Below are positions 10,269-18,828 of a stretch of 34,944 nucleotides of DNA, in pieces. The stretch spans positions 1 through 34,944 of the forward strand of contig NZ_JADNOH010000079.1 in the NCBI RefSeq assembly GCF_015557435.1. Direction: 5' to 3'. Numbering within the stretch: position 1 is the first letter of the stretch; the number at the start of each line of letters is the position of its first letter. This DNA is from Collinsella aerofaciens (GTDB lineage Bacteria > Actinomycetota > Coriobacteriia > Coriobacteriales > Coriobacteriaceae). The position numbers were made by a program, and so were the translations under genes. Under the pieces are notes generated by a model. That model did no database searches. It was not told the origin of the DNA and saw only the letters and a program-made list of their open reading frames with translations.

Positions 10269-11669
10269 ATGGACAAGATCAAGCTCGGCTTTGTGCCCAC
10301 GCGCCGCAGCATCTTTAGCGCGCCGGACGCAATCAAGTATCGCGGCCTGACGGCTGATCGCCTGCGCGAGATCGGCGTCGACATCGTGGATATCGACGAC
10401 ATCAATGACGAGGGCCTGCTGTTCGACGACAGCCACATTGAGCCTATCGTCAAGAAATTCCGCGCCGAGGGCGTCGATGGCATTATGCTGTGCCACGCCA
10501 ACTTTGGCACCGAGTACGTTTGCGCTCGCCTTGCCCGCGAGCTCGGCCTGCCCGTGCTGCTGTGGGGCCCGCGCGACGAGCGCCCCGAGCCCGACGGCAC
10601 GCGCCTGCGCGATAGCCAGTGCGGTCTGTTCGCCACCGGCAAGGTCCTGCGCCGCTTCCAGGTTCCCTTCACCTACATGACCAACTGCCGCCTGACCGAC
10701 CCCGAGTTCGAGCGCGGCGTTTGGGACTTTTTGGCCGTTTGCAACGTGGTCAAGACCTTCAAGCACACCCGCATCCTGCAGATGGCCACCCGTCCATTCG
10801 ACTTCTGGTCGACCATGTGCAACGAGGGCGAGCTGCTCGAGAAGTTCAACATCCAGCTTTCGCCTATCCCCATGACCGAACTTGTCCAGGCTGTGCGCGA
10901 CGCCCAGGCCGACGAGCAGGCCATGGCCGCCATGCTTGCCCACATCAACGACAGCTTTGAGATCTGCATCCCCGAGGACAAGGTCCCTGCGGTCGCCGGT
11001 CTTGCCATCGCCATGAAGCGCTTGGTCGAGAAGTATGGCTGCAACGCCGGTGCCATTCAGTGCTGGAACGCTCTGCAGGACGAGCTGGGCATTATGCCCT
11101 GCGCCGCCAACGCCATCCTCAACGAGATGGGCATTCCTATCGTATGCGAGACCGATATCCACGGCGCCATCACCGCGCTGATGGTCGAGGCCGCCGACCT
11201 GGGCCGTCACCGCGGCATGTTCGCCGACTGGACCGTGCGCCATCCCGATAACGAGAACGGCGAGCTGCTGCAGCATTGCGGCCCCTGGCCCTGCAGCTGC
11301 GCGGCCGTCAAGCCCAAGCTCACCTACCCGCTGGCTTTCGATCACCCCGGCGCGCTGACGGCCGAGGCCAAGCACGGCGACCTCACCCTTGCCCGCTTTG
11401 ACGGTGACAACGGCGAGTACTCGCTGCTACTGGGCAACGCCCGCGGCATCGACGGCCCGGCCGGCATGGGCACCTACCTGTGGGTCGAGGTCGACAACCT
11501 CAAGCGCCTCGAGGCCAAGATCGTCGAGGGTCCCTACATCCACCACTGCGTCGCCATTCACGCCAACGTGGTGCCGGTGCTCTACGAGGCGTGCAAGTAC
11601 ATCGGCATTGCCCCCGACTTATACGACCCGATTGAAGAAGACGTCAAAGCCTACCTGCGAGGAGAGTAG
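10269..11669 (+). CDS. L-fucose/L-arabinose isomerase-family sugar isomerase
   Basis: A 466-residue cytoplasmic aldose-ketose isomerase of the FucI/AraA fold. Features expected of the metal site are CETDIHGA (Glu294, Asp296, His298) and the C-terminal His pair 425-426 in YIHHCVAIHA. It is shorter than FucI (about 590) and near AraA length, but is not a standard AraA by its N-terminus. AGGGGAGG nine bases before ATG fixes the start. It is first in an operon with a split transketolase and an FGGY kinase, so it should make the ketose that the kinase phosphorylates. D-apiose to D-apulose is one candidate reaction; fucose, arabinose or a rare pentose remain possible. Strong G/C-ending codon bias suggests high expression. 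Confidence 0.78.
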   Translation: MDKIKLGFVPTRRSIFSAPDAIKYRGLTADRLREIGVDIVDIDDINDEGLLFDDSHIEPIVKKFRAEGVDGIMLCHANFGTEYVCARLARELGLPVLLWGPRDERPEPDGTRLRDSQCGLFATGKVLRRFQVPFTYMTNCRLTDPEFERGVWDFLAVCNVVKTFKHTRILQMATRPFDFWSTMCNEGELLEKFNIQLSPIPMTELVQAVRDAQADEQAMAAMLAHINDSFEICIPEDKVPAVAGLAIAMKRLVEKYGCNAGAIQCWNALQDELGIMPCAANAILNEMGIPIVCETDIHGAITALMVEAADLGRHRGMFADWTVRHPDNENGELLQHCGPWPCSCAAVKPKLTYPLAFDHPGALTAEAKHGDLTLARFDGDNGEYSLLLGNARGIDGPAGMGTYLWVEVDNLKRLEAKIVEGPYIHHCVAIHANVVPVLYEACKYIGIAPDLYDPIEEDVKAYLRGE

Positions 11670-11671
11670 AA

Positions 11672-12508
11672 ATGGCAACTATCGAAGAGCTTGAGTCCCT
11701 GCGTTGGGACCTTCGCCGCGATTGCGTCGATATCATCATGGCTGGCGCCGGCGGCCACATCGGCGGCGACATGTCGGTGATTGACGCCCTCATGACCCTC
11801 TATGCCAACCACCTCAACATTTCGCCCGAGACCGTCGACGATCCCAACCGCGACCGCTTCGTGCTCTCTAAGGGCCACGCCATGGAGGCTTACTACGCGG
11901 TGCTCTGCCACGAGGGCTATCTTGACCTCGACGACGTCAAGGCCCGCTTCTCCAAGTTCGGCAGCCCCTACATCAGCCACCCCAACAACAAGCTCAAGGG
12001 CATCGAGATGAACTCGGGCTCGCTGGGTCACGGCCTGCCCGTGGCCGTGGGCATGGCGCTCGCCGGCAAGATGGACGGCCGCGACTATCGCGTCTACACC
12101 ATCATGGGCGACGGCGAGCTTGCCGAGGGCTCGGTCTGGGAGGGCGCCATGAGCGGCGGCAACTACCAGCTCGATAACCTGTGCGCGCTCGTGGACCGCA
12201 ACCGCCTGCAGATCAGCGGTAGCACCGAGGACGTCATGAAGCAGGATTCGCAGGAGGAGCGCTGGGCCGCCTTCGGTTGGAACGTGCTGTCCATTCCGGG
12301 CAACGACGTCCAGGCCATCGACGCCGCGCTGACGCTGGCCGCCGAGACCAAGGGTAAGCCCACGGTCATCATCCTCAACACGGTGAAGGGCTACGGCTCG
12401 CCGGTTATGGAGGACAAGGCCGCCTGGCATCATCACCTGCCCAACGATGAGGAATATGCCCAGATTATCGCCGATTTCGCTGCCCATAAGGAGGCTATCA
12501 ATGGCTAA
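11672..12508 (+). CDS. Transketolase N-terminal (TPP-binding) subunit
   Basis: A 278-residue subunit of a split transketolase. LSKGHAMEAYYAVL, NSGSLGHGLPVAVGMALAGK and the thiamine-diphosphate motif starting with Gly146-Asp147-Gly148 (GDGELAEGSVWEGAM) and ending near NRLQ are all present. It starts two bases after the isomerase stop with AGGAGAG as ribosome site, and its last codons overlap the C-terminal subunit by eight bases, so the two subunits are made together. It transfers two-carbon units between ketose and aldose phosphates. In this operon it may act on the kinase product, as apulose-4-phosphate transketolase AptA does, rather than as the housekeeping enzyme. Confidence 0.9.
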   Translation: MATIEELESLRWDLRRDCVDIIMAGAGGHIGGDMSVIDALMTLYANHLNISPETVDDPNRDRFVLSKGHAMEAYYAVLCHEGYLDLDDVKARFSKFGSPYISHPNNKLKGIEMNSGSLGHGLPVAVGMALAGKMDGRDYRVYTIMGDGELAEGSVWEGAMSGGNYQLDNLCALVDRNRLQISGSTEDVMKQDSQEERWAAFGWNVLSIPGNDVQAIDAALTLAAETKGKPTVIILNTVKGYGSPVMEDKAAWHHHLPNDEEYAQIIADFAAHKEAING

Positions 12509-13439
12509 CAAGATCGCCAACCGCAAGGTTATCTGCGACACGCTGCTCGAGGCCGCCGCAACTGACAAGGACATCGTCGTCCTGTGTTCCGACTCCCGCG
12601 GCTCTGCATCGCTCACGCCGTTCTTTGACCAGTATCCCCAGCAGTCCATTGAGGTCGGCATCGCCGAGCAGGACCTGGTGAGCATCGCCGCCGGTATGGC
12701 CTCGTGCGGCAAGAAGGCCTGGGCCGCCTCGCCGGCGTCCTTTGTGACCACGCGTTCGTATGAGCAGTGCAAGGTCGACGTTTCGTACTCCAACACCAAC
12801 GTCAAGCTCATCGGCATCTCGGGCGGCGTGTCCTACGGCGCTTTGGGCATGAGCCATCACTCCGCGCAGGATATCGCCGCCATGAGCGCGATTCCCAACA
12901 TGCGCGTGTATCTGCCGAGCGACCGCTTCCAGACCGCCGAGCTCGTGCGGGCCCTGGTCGCCGATAACAAACCGGCCTACATCCGCGTGGGCCGCAACCC
13001 GGTCGAGGACGTGTACACCGAGGACGAGTGCCCGTTCCAGATGGATCGCGCCACCTGGGTACGCCGCGGCACCGATGTAACGCTCGTCGCTACCGGCGAG
13101 ATGGTCCGCCATGCCGTGGACGCTGCCGACCTGCTGGCCGAGCAGGGCATCTCGGCAACGGTACTCGACATGTACTGCGTCAAGCCGCTCGACGCCGAGG
13201 CCGTGATTGAGGCCGCCGGTGCCACGCGCGCCGTCGTGACCGTCGAGGAGCACAGCCCCTTCGGCGGTCTGGGCTCTATGGTCGCGCAGGTGGTGGGCGA
13301 GCATTGCCCGCGTCCGGTCAAGTGTCTGAGCCTGCCCGACGCGCCGGTCATCACCGGCACCTCGCCCGAGGTCTTCACGCACTATGGCCTCACCGGCGAA
13401 GGTATTGCCAAGACGGTCGCCGACTTCCTCGGCAACTAG
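12501..13439 (+). CDS. Transketolase C-terminal (pyrimidine-binding) subunit
   Basis: A 312-residue partner of the preceding subunit. It carries the transketolase Pyr domain with GIAEQDLVSIAAGMASCGKKAW, whose Glu activates thiamine diphosphate, and the C-terminal domain with EEHSPFGGLGSMVAQVV. The start ATG 12501 overlaps the upstream stop (ATGGCTAA) and has AAGGAGG eight bases before it inside the upstream gene, indicating translational coupling. Together the pair would give a complete enzyme. A 101-base hairpin follows before the kinase gene. Confidence 0.9.
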   Translation: MANKIANRKVICDTLLEAAATDKDIVVLCSDSRGSASLTPFFDQYPQQSIEVGIAEQDLVSIAAGMASCGKKAWAASPASFVTTRSYEQCKVDVSYSNTNVKLIGISGGVSYGALGMSHHSAQDIAAMSAIPNMRVYLPSDRFQTAELVRALVADNKPAYIRVGRNPVEDVYTEDECPFQMDRATWVRRGTDVTLVATGEMVRHAVDAADLLAEQGISATVLDMYCVKPLDAEAVIEAAGATRAVVTVEEHSPFGGLGSMVAQVVGEHCPRPVKCLSLPDAPVITGTSPEVFTHYGLTGEGIAKTVADFLGN

Positions 13440-13455
13440 TAGAAACAGACGCTGC

Positions 13456-13556
13456 GCGGCCGCCAAGCACCGCACCTTGCCGTTCAAACCGTCGCTTGCG
13501 TACACAAAGTACGCGGCGCTCCTCTTTCACGGCAATCTGCGGCACTTGGCGGCCGC
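13456..13556 (+). repeat. 101-base interrupted hairpin between transketolase and kinase genes
   Basis: An inverted repeat exactly symmetric about 13506. Paired blocks are GCGGCCGCCAAG/CTTGGCGGCCGC (13456-13467/13545-13556), TTGCCGT/ACGGCAA (13477-13483/13529-13535) and GCGTAC/GTACGC (13498-13503/13509-13514). No U-tract follows. A partial relative of its left part occurs at 34786. It is likely a dispersed palindromic element and may act in mRNA processing within the operon. Confidence 0.75.
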
Positions 13557-13610
13557 TCGCTCCTTGTTCGCCGGGCTGTCTTTGCTTTGGCGGAAGGAAT
13601 GGGAGAGTAC

Positions 13611-15101
13611 ATGAGCAACTACATCATCGGAATCGATCAGTCCACGCAGGGCACCAAGGCGCTGCTGGTGGACGAGGGCGGCCATCTGATTCATCGTGCC
13701 GACCGCGCGCATCGCCAGATCGTCAACGAGGCCGGCTGGGTGAGCCATGATCCGGCCGAGATCGCGGCCAACGTTCTGGCCGTGGCGCGCGCCGTGGTGG
13801 AGGAGACCGGGGTCGACCCGGCCGACGTCGCCGGCATTGGCATTTCCAACCAGCGTGAGACCACCGTTGCCTGGAACCGTGCGACGGGCGAGCCGCTGTG
13901 CGACGCCGTGGTGTGGCAGTGCGCCCGCGCCCGTGAACTGTGTGACGAGCTGGCCGCCCGCGAGGGCGTGACCGAGCTGGTGCGCGACACGACGGGCCTG
14001 GTGCTCTCGCCTTACTATCCGGCGGGCAAGATGGCCTGGATTCTCGCAAACGTGCCGGCGGCTGCTAAGGCCGCTGCGGCGGGCGAGCTTTGCCTTGGCA
14101 CGATTGACGCCTGGGTGGTCTGGACGCTCACGGGCGGCGCCGAGTTCCGCTGCGACTGGTCCAACGCCAGCCGTACGCAGCTCTTTGACCTGCGCCGCGG
14201 CTGCTGGAGCGAGCCGGTGTGCGAGGCCTTTGGCATCGACACTGCCTGCCTGCCGCAGGTGACCGATTCCGACGGCCTGTTCGGTACAACGGACCTGGGC
14301 GGCTTTTTGCCGGCGCCCGTGCCTGTGCACGGCGTGCTCGGCGACAGCCATGCGGCCTTGTTTGCACAGGGCTGCCACAGCCGCGGCATGGCCAAGGCGA
14401 CGTATGGCACCGGCAGTTCGGTCATGATGAACGTCGGCGACGAGTTCGTCGCCAGCTCGCACGGGCTTTCGAGCTCACTTGCGTGGCGCATGGACGGCGT
14501 GACCGAGTACGTGCTCGAGGGCAACGTGAGCTACGCCGGCGCCGTCAAGACGTGGCTGCGCGACGACCTGGAGCTCATCAATAACCCCGAAGAGGTCACC
14601 GACCTGTGCTATGCCGCCAGCCCGGCGAGCCGCGTCTACTTTGTGCCGGCGTTTACCGGCCTGGGTGCGCCGCACTGGGCGAGCGACGCCGAGGGCTGCG
14701 TCTTTGGCATGACGCGCACCACGGGTCGCGCGGAGTTCGTAAAGGCCGCCGACGAGTCGATCGCCTATCAGATCTTCGACGTGATCGACGCGATGGTCGA
14801 GGATTCGGGTGCGGCGTTGGCCGAGCTTCGCGTTGACGGCGGTCCCACGCGCGATGCGTACCTGATGCAGTTTGAGAGCGACCTGGTGGGCTCGCCCATC
14901 CGCATCGCGAGCAACGACGAGATGAGCGGCCTGGGCGCGGCTTGGGCCTGCGGCATTGCGCTGGGCATGTACACGCGCGACGTGGTCGACGTCTACGGTG
15001 CCCGCGGCATCGTGGAGCCTGCCATGCCCGCCGACGAGCGAGACAAAAAGATCGCCGGCTGGCGCCATGCAGTGGCCGCGACTATCTCGTACACCGCCTA
15101 G
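13611..15101 (+). CDS. FGGY-family carbohydrate kinase, glycerol kinase-like
   Basis: A 496-residue sugar or polyol kinase with the two-lobed FGGY fold. YIIGIDQSTQGTKALLVD is the N-terminal phosphate-binding loop; ISNQRETTVAWNR, VPAFTGLGAPHW and RVDGGPTRDAYLMQFESD are signatures closest to glycerol kinase. Asp245 in GDSHAA is the likely catalytic base. Position after an isomerase and split transketolase argues against plain glycerol use and for a ketose such as apulose or xylulose. ATG 13611 is preferred with GGGAG ahead; in-frame ATGs at 13587 and 13599 are alternatives. No transporter gene accompanies the operon. Confidence 0.82.
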   Translation: MSNYIIGIDQSTQGTKALLVDEGGHLIHRADRAHRQIVNEAGWVSHDPAEIAANVLAVARAVVEETGVDPADVAGIGISNQRETTVAWNRATGEPLCDAVVWQCARARELCDELAAREGVTELVRDTTGLVLSPYYPAGKMAWILANVPAAAKAAAAGELCLGTIDAWVVWTLTGGAEFRCDWSNASRTQLFDLRRGCWSEPVCEAFGIDTACLPQVTDSDGLFGTTDLGGFLPAPVPVHGVLGDSHAALFAQGCHSRGMAKATYGTGSSVMMNVGDEFVASSHGLSSSLAWRMDGVTEYVLEGNVSYAGAVKTWLRDDLELINNPEEVTDLCYAASPASRVYFVPAFTGLGAPHWASDAEGCVFGMTRTTGRAEFVKAADESIAYQIFDVIDAMVEDSGAALAELRVDGGPTRDAYLMQFESDLVGSPIRIASNDEMSGLGAAWACGIALGMYTRDVVDVYGARGIVEPAMPADERDKKIAGWRHAVAATISYTA

Positions 15102-15111
15102 CATGATTTTT

Positions 15112-15150
15112 CTGGGACGGGGATCAAATAATCATCGGTCCTCGTCCCAG
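15112..15150 (+). repeat. GGGACGGGG palindrome, copy 1
   Basis: CTGGGACGGGGA (15112-15123) faces TCCTCGTCCCAG (15139-15150), 11 of 12 pairs. It begins ten bases after the kinase stop and, with the next palindrome, fills the space before luxS. It could end the kinase transcript although no U-tract follows. Confidence 0.6.
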
Positions 15151-15156
15151 GTGGCT

Positions 15157-15233
15157 AATTTGGGACGGGGCTTTTTTGACTGGTATGATTGGTGTGACCA
15201 TTCGAACCAGCTAAAAGAGCCCCGTCCCAAATT
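15157..15233 (+). repeat. GGGACGGGG palindrome, copy 2 (21-bp arms)
   Basis: AATTTGGGACGGGGCTTTTT begins the left arm (15157-15177), which matches the complement of 15213-15233 at 20 of 21 positions. An inner CTGGT/ACCAG pair extends it. The right arm ends 20 bases before luxS. The reverse complement of the right arm reappears at 30763, so this is a dispersed element. Confidence 0.75.
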
Positions 15234-15253
15234 GACTATCGAGAGGATCTGCC

Positions 15254-15742
15254 ATGGAGCGCATTGCGAGCTTTTCTGTCGATCATCTGCTGCTTGAGCC
15301 CGGCGTATACGTGAGTCGCATCGACCGCGATCCGGCGACCGGCGCTGCCGTCACCACCTTTGACCTGCGTCTGACCACGCCCAATAAAGAGCCGGTCATG
15401 AACACGGCTGAGTGCCACACCATCGAGCACCTGGGTGCGACCTTCCTTCGCAATCATGCCGAGTGGTCGAGCCGTATCGTTTACTTTGGCCCCATGGGCT
15501 GCCGCACGGGCTTTTACCTGGTCGTGTTTGGCGAGGTGACGAGCGAGGAGATCCTGCCGCTCGTGCGCGAGCTCTTTGAGTTCGTCGCCGACTTTGAGGG
15601 CGATGTCCCCGGTGCCGCTCCCGAGGAGTGCGGCAACTACCTGGACCAGAACCTTCCCATGGCAAACTGGCTCGCGCGCCGCTACCTCGACCGCGACCTG
15701 GCCGATATCGACGGGAAACACCTGCACTATCAGCAGGCATAA
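15254..15742 (+). CDS. luxS: S-ribosylhomocysteine lyase LuxS
   Basis: A 162-residue metalloenzyme that splits S-ribosylhomocysteine into homocysteine and the AI-2 precursor DPD. The metal site His55, Glu58, His59 in HTIEH and the distal Cys in PEECGNYLD are present, as is Cys83 in GPMGCRTGFY, equivalent to the catalytic Cys84 of the Bacillus enzyme. Length is as usual. GAGAGGA before ATG supports the start. It is monocistronic, with palindromes upstream and a terminator downstream. The neighbours do not include pfs or other methyl-cycle genes. Confidence 0.96.
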   Translation: MERIASFSVDHLLLEPGVYVSRIDRDPATGAAVTTFDLRLTTPNKEPVMNTAECHTIEHLGATFLRNHAEWSSRIVYFGPMGCRTGFYLVVFGEVTSEEILPLVRELFEFVADFEGDVPGAAPEECGNYLDQNLPMANWLARRYLDRDLADIDGKHLHYQQA

Positions 15743-15772
15743 CGCTGCCCGCGGGAATAACGTTTGCAACAG

Positions 15773-15803
15773 AAGCGCCTCTGCTCTTTGCGGGGCGCTT
15801 TTT
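15773..15803 (+). terminator. Terminator after luxS
   Basis: AAGCGCCTC pairs with GGGGCGCTT, with one G-U pair, around a short loop, and TTTTT overlaps the stem end. It lies 31 bases past the luxS stop. Confidence 0.82.
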
Positions 15804-15842
15804 CGCATCGAATGCTCAAAATAGTATGCGTTTGTTCTAGAA

Positions 15843-15868
15843 TGTTCGTATAGTCACAACTACGAACA
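15843..15868 (+). promoter_or_regulatory. Operator-like palindrome upstream of the DUF4867 gene
   Basis: TGTTCGTA (15843-15850) and TACGAACA (15861-15868) form a perfect inverted repeat with a ten-base spacer, ending nine bases before the start codon. A -10-like TAGAAT (15838-15843) touches its left arm. Placement fits an operator covering the transcription start; the binding protein is unknown, and it differs from the GTTTAC sites of the LacI operon. Confidence 0.5.
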
Positions 15869-15877
15869 GGAGTGAAC

Positions 15878-16522
15878 ATGCATATCTACTCTGTTACCGA
15901 TCCCGAGTTCAAGTCCTACGGCCGCGTGTGGGACGACGTGCCCTCCAACCTGACCGCCCCACTCGTCGAGGCGCTTTCCGCCACGCCCATCCCCGAGGGT
16001 AGCAAGTATGTGGCCTCCGCGCCCGAGCTGGAGCAGGTCGAAGGCGCCGACACGCTCGGTCTGCTCATGTACGGCGGCCGCCCCTTCCAGCTGGGCTGGT
16101 GCAACGGCCATAACACGAAGCTCAATTGCCTGGAGTATCACCGCGCCAGCGAGTTTAACCTGGGCGCCCGCGATTTTATCCTGCTGCTGGCCAAGCGCGA
16201 GCAGATCGTCGACGGTAAGCTCGACACCGCGCAGGTCAAGGCCTTCCGCGCGCCGGCCGGCACGCTCGTCGAGGTCTACGCCACCACGCTCCACTACACG
16301 CCCTGCATGGTCGACGACGGCGGCTTCCAAGTGATGGTTGCCCTGCCCGCAGGCACCAACGGCCCGCGCCCCGAGGCTGCAGCCGATATGCCCGCCGCCG
16401 GTGACAGCTACTGCTACTGGAAGGCCGATAAGTGGGTTCTCTGCCACGCCGATAGCCCCAAGGCTGCCGAGGGCGGCTACGTAGGCCTCACCGGCAAGAA
16501 CCTCGACATCACCTGCGACTAG
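15878..16522 (+). CDS. DUF4867 family protein
   Basis: A 214-residue soluble protein of the uncharacterised DUF4867 family. It has no signal peptide or membrane segment. Visible conserved parts are LGLLMYGGRPFQLGWCNGH, ECHRASEF-like LEYHRASEFNLGARDFILLL, and a C-terminal PAGTLVEVYATTLHYTPC stretch; the glycine/proline pattern and His residues resemble a cupin-type barrel, which would suit a sugar isomerase, epimerase or lyase role, but this is inference. The start is ATG 15878 with ACAGGAG seven bases upstream; a GTG two codons earlier is less likely. It lies close to sugar operons and has its own operator-like palindrome. Confidence 0.72.
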   Translation: MHIYSVTDPEFKSYGRVWDDVPSNLTAPLVEALSATPIPEGSKYVASAPELEQVEGADTLGLLMYGGRPFQLGWCNGHNTKLNCLEYHRASEFNLGARDFILLLAKREQIVDGKLDTAQVKAFRAPAGTLVEVYATTLHYTPCMVDDGGFQVMVALPAGTNGPRPEAAADMPAAGDSYCYWKADKWVLCHADSPKAAEGGYVGLTGKNLDITCD

Positions 16523-16532
16523 CCCCACTAAC

Positions 16533-16594
16533 TTGCGGTGGAATAGTTCCTGTTTAGGGGTGCGGTGCCAAAAACAAGAACTATTTCACCGCAA
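16533..16594 (+). repeat. Inverted repeat with 23-bp arms
   Basis: TTGCGGTGGAATAGTTCC... on the left and its near-complement ending ...CTATTTCACCGCAA on the right pair over 23 bases with two mismatches around a 16-base loop. It starts 11 bases past the DUF4867 stop. No second copy was noticed in the window. Confidence 0.65.
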
Positions 16595-16602
16595 CTGATG
16601 AG

Positions 16603-16637
16603 ACCACCACAAAGGTGCCTGCCCCCTTTGCGGTGGT
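16603..16637 (+). repeat. ACCACCACAAAG palindrome, copy 1
   Basis: ACCACCACAAAG faces CTTTGCGGTGGT around GTGCCTGCCCC, with one mismatch in the arms. Relatives are at 16876 and 33712. Confidence 0.75.
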
Positions 16638-16724
16638 TTGTCTATATAGAACATCTGTACGACTCCTTTCCTTTCTTTCCTATTTTTTCCTTTTTTTCCT
16701 ATTGAGGCGGGCGGTCAGATTTCC

Positions 16725-16789
16725 GTCTGTCTCAATCTGTAACATCTAGCAGGCAGAATCGTCTCTACCTGTTACAGATCGAGACAAAC
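16725..16789 (+). repeat. CTCAATCTGTAAC hairpin, tandem copy 1
   Basis: GTCTGTCTCAATCTGTAACA (16725-16744) faces TGTTACAGATCGAGACAAAC (16770-16789), pairing at nearly all positions. A second copy with a different loop follows 20 bases later. Confidence 0.75.
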
Positions 16790-16808
16790 GAGCGGAGCCT
16801 CCCGAATA

Positions 16809-16864
16809 ATCTCAATCTGTAACATCTGACCCGGTTTTGACGGCCTTTCCGTTACAGATCGAGA
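16809..16864 (+). repeat. CTCAATCTGTAAC hairpin, tandem copy 2
   Basis: CTCAATCTGTAAC (16811-16823) faces GTTACAGATCGAG (16851-16863). Arms are shared with the preceding copy, while the loop sequence differs. Confidence 0.75.
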
Positions 16865-16875
16865 CAAACCGGTCT

Positions 16876-16916
16876 CCAACCACCACAAAGGTGCCTGTCC
16901 CCTTTGTGGTGGTTGG
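16876..16916 (+). repeat. ACCACCACAAAG palindrome, copy 2
   Basis: CCAACCACCACAAAG (16876-16890) and CTTTGTGGTGGTTGG (16902-16916) form a perfect 15-bp inverted repeat around an 11-base loop GTGCCTGTCCC. The copy at 33712 has the same arms with the loop reversed. Confidence 0.85.
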
Positions 16917-16992
16917 GTATCAGAAAGTGTCAGGCTCGGGCGGCTGCTGGGCGCCTGCGTGCGAAAAGAAGTGTCGACCTGCGCCGTTGTCG

Positions 16993-17022
16993 TTGAGCGG
17001 CGCGCTGTTTGTGGGGGATACT
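16993..17022 (+). promoter_or_regulatory. Possible promoter of the second GH1 gene
   Basis: TTGAGC (16993-16998) and GATACT (17017-17022) stand 18 bases apart, 36 bases before the start codon. Both are only moderate matches. It lies downstream of all the repeats. Confidence 0.35.
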
Positions 17023-17046
17023 GAAACCACGACAAGCAGCGTATGA

Positions 17047-18489
<1,443 letters not shown>

Positions 18490-18518
18490 GGCTTCCCAAC
18501 AACCATAGCCTCCTAACC

Positions 18519-18557
18519 AAAACGCCCGGCGAGCAGTTAATGCCCGCCGGGCGTTTT
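18519..18557 (+). terminator. Terminator after the second GH1 gene
   Basis: AAAACGCCCGGCG (18519-18531) pairs perfectly with CGCCGGGCGTTTT (18545-18557), ending in a T-run. It is A/T-flanked on both sides and could work in both directions. Confidence 0.9.
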
Positions 18558-18571
18558 GTTAAGAAGTGAAA

Positions 18572-18602
18572 GCACTCATTGGGGACGTACTTAAATGAGT
18601 GC
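18572..18602 (+). repeat. GGGGAC repeat, copy 2
   Basis: GCACTCATT and AATGAGTGC form perfect nine-base arms around GGGGACGTACTTA. The loop is the family core; the arms differ from those of other copies. Confidence 0.65.
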
Positions 18603-18611
18603 CCGCAGAAT

Positions 18612-18675
18612 GAGAGTGGATAATCTCCCGTTTTTAGCCTGTTTGTGGGCTCAAAGTGGGAGATTATCCACTCTC
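18612..18675 (+). repeat. Perfect 18-bp inverted repeat
   Basis: GAGAGTGGATAATCTCCC (18612-18629) is exactly repeated in reverse complement at 18658-18675 with a 28-base spacer. No U-tract follows. Perfect conservation of both arms suggests a recent insertion or selection for the structure. Confidence 0.8.
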
Positions 18676-18714
18676 GCCATTTGGGCGTCCAAAAATCCTC
18701 GCTCGTTTTGTCTT

Positions 18715-18760
18715 AGTCATTGGGGGCGTTCTTAAACGACTAGTCGCTGGCGACGTCCCT
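18715..18760 (+). repeat. GGGGAC repeat, copy 3
   Basis: AGTCATTGGGGGCGTTCTTA, then AACGACTAGTCGC, matches the copies at 27357 and 28995 almost base for base, with one change in the GGGGAC core. Confidence 0.7.
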
Positions 18761-18828
18761 CGCCGTCGGCGGATTTTGGGACATGTGGCCCGCTTTTTGG
18801 GCCCGCCTGTCGGTACACTAAAAGCACT

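Larger units (their letters stand above)
18490..18828. other. Intergenic region with terminator and three inverted repeats
   Basis: This 339-base stretch has no gene. It holds the GH1 terminator, two GGGGAC repeats (18572 and 18715) and a perfect 18-bp inverted repeat between them, then the promoter-like TACACT (18814-18819) of the signalling operon. Confidence 0.6.

Noticed and set aside
16586-16654. Minus-strand 22-codon ORF with AAAGGAG eight bases before ATG
   Set aside because: It runs through an ACCACCACAAAG palindrome, and its ribosome site is part of a long purine-rich tract, so the match is probably by chance.
16533-16916. CRISPR array
   Set aside because: The repeats are palindromes of different families with irregular spacing, and no cas gene is nearby.
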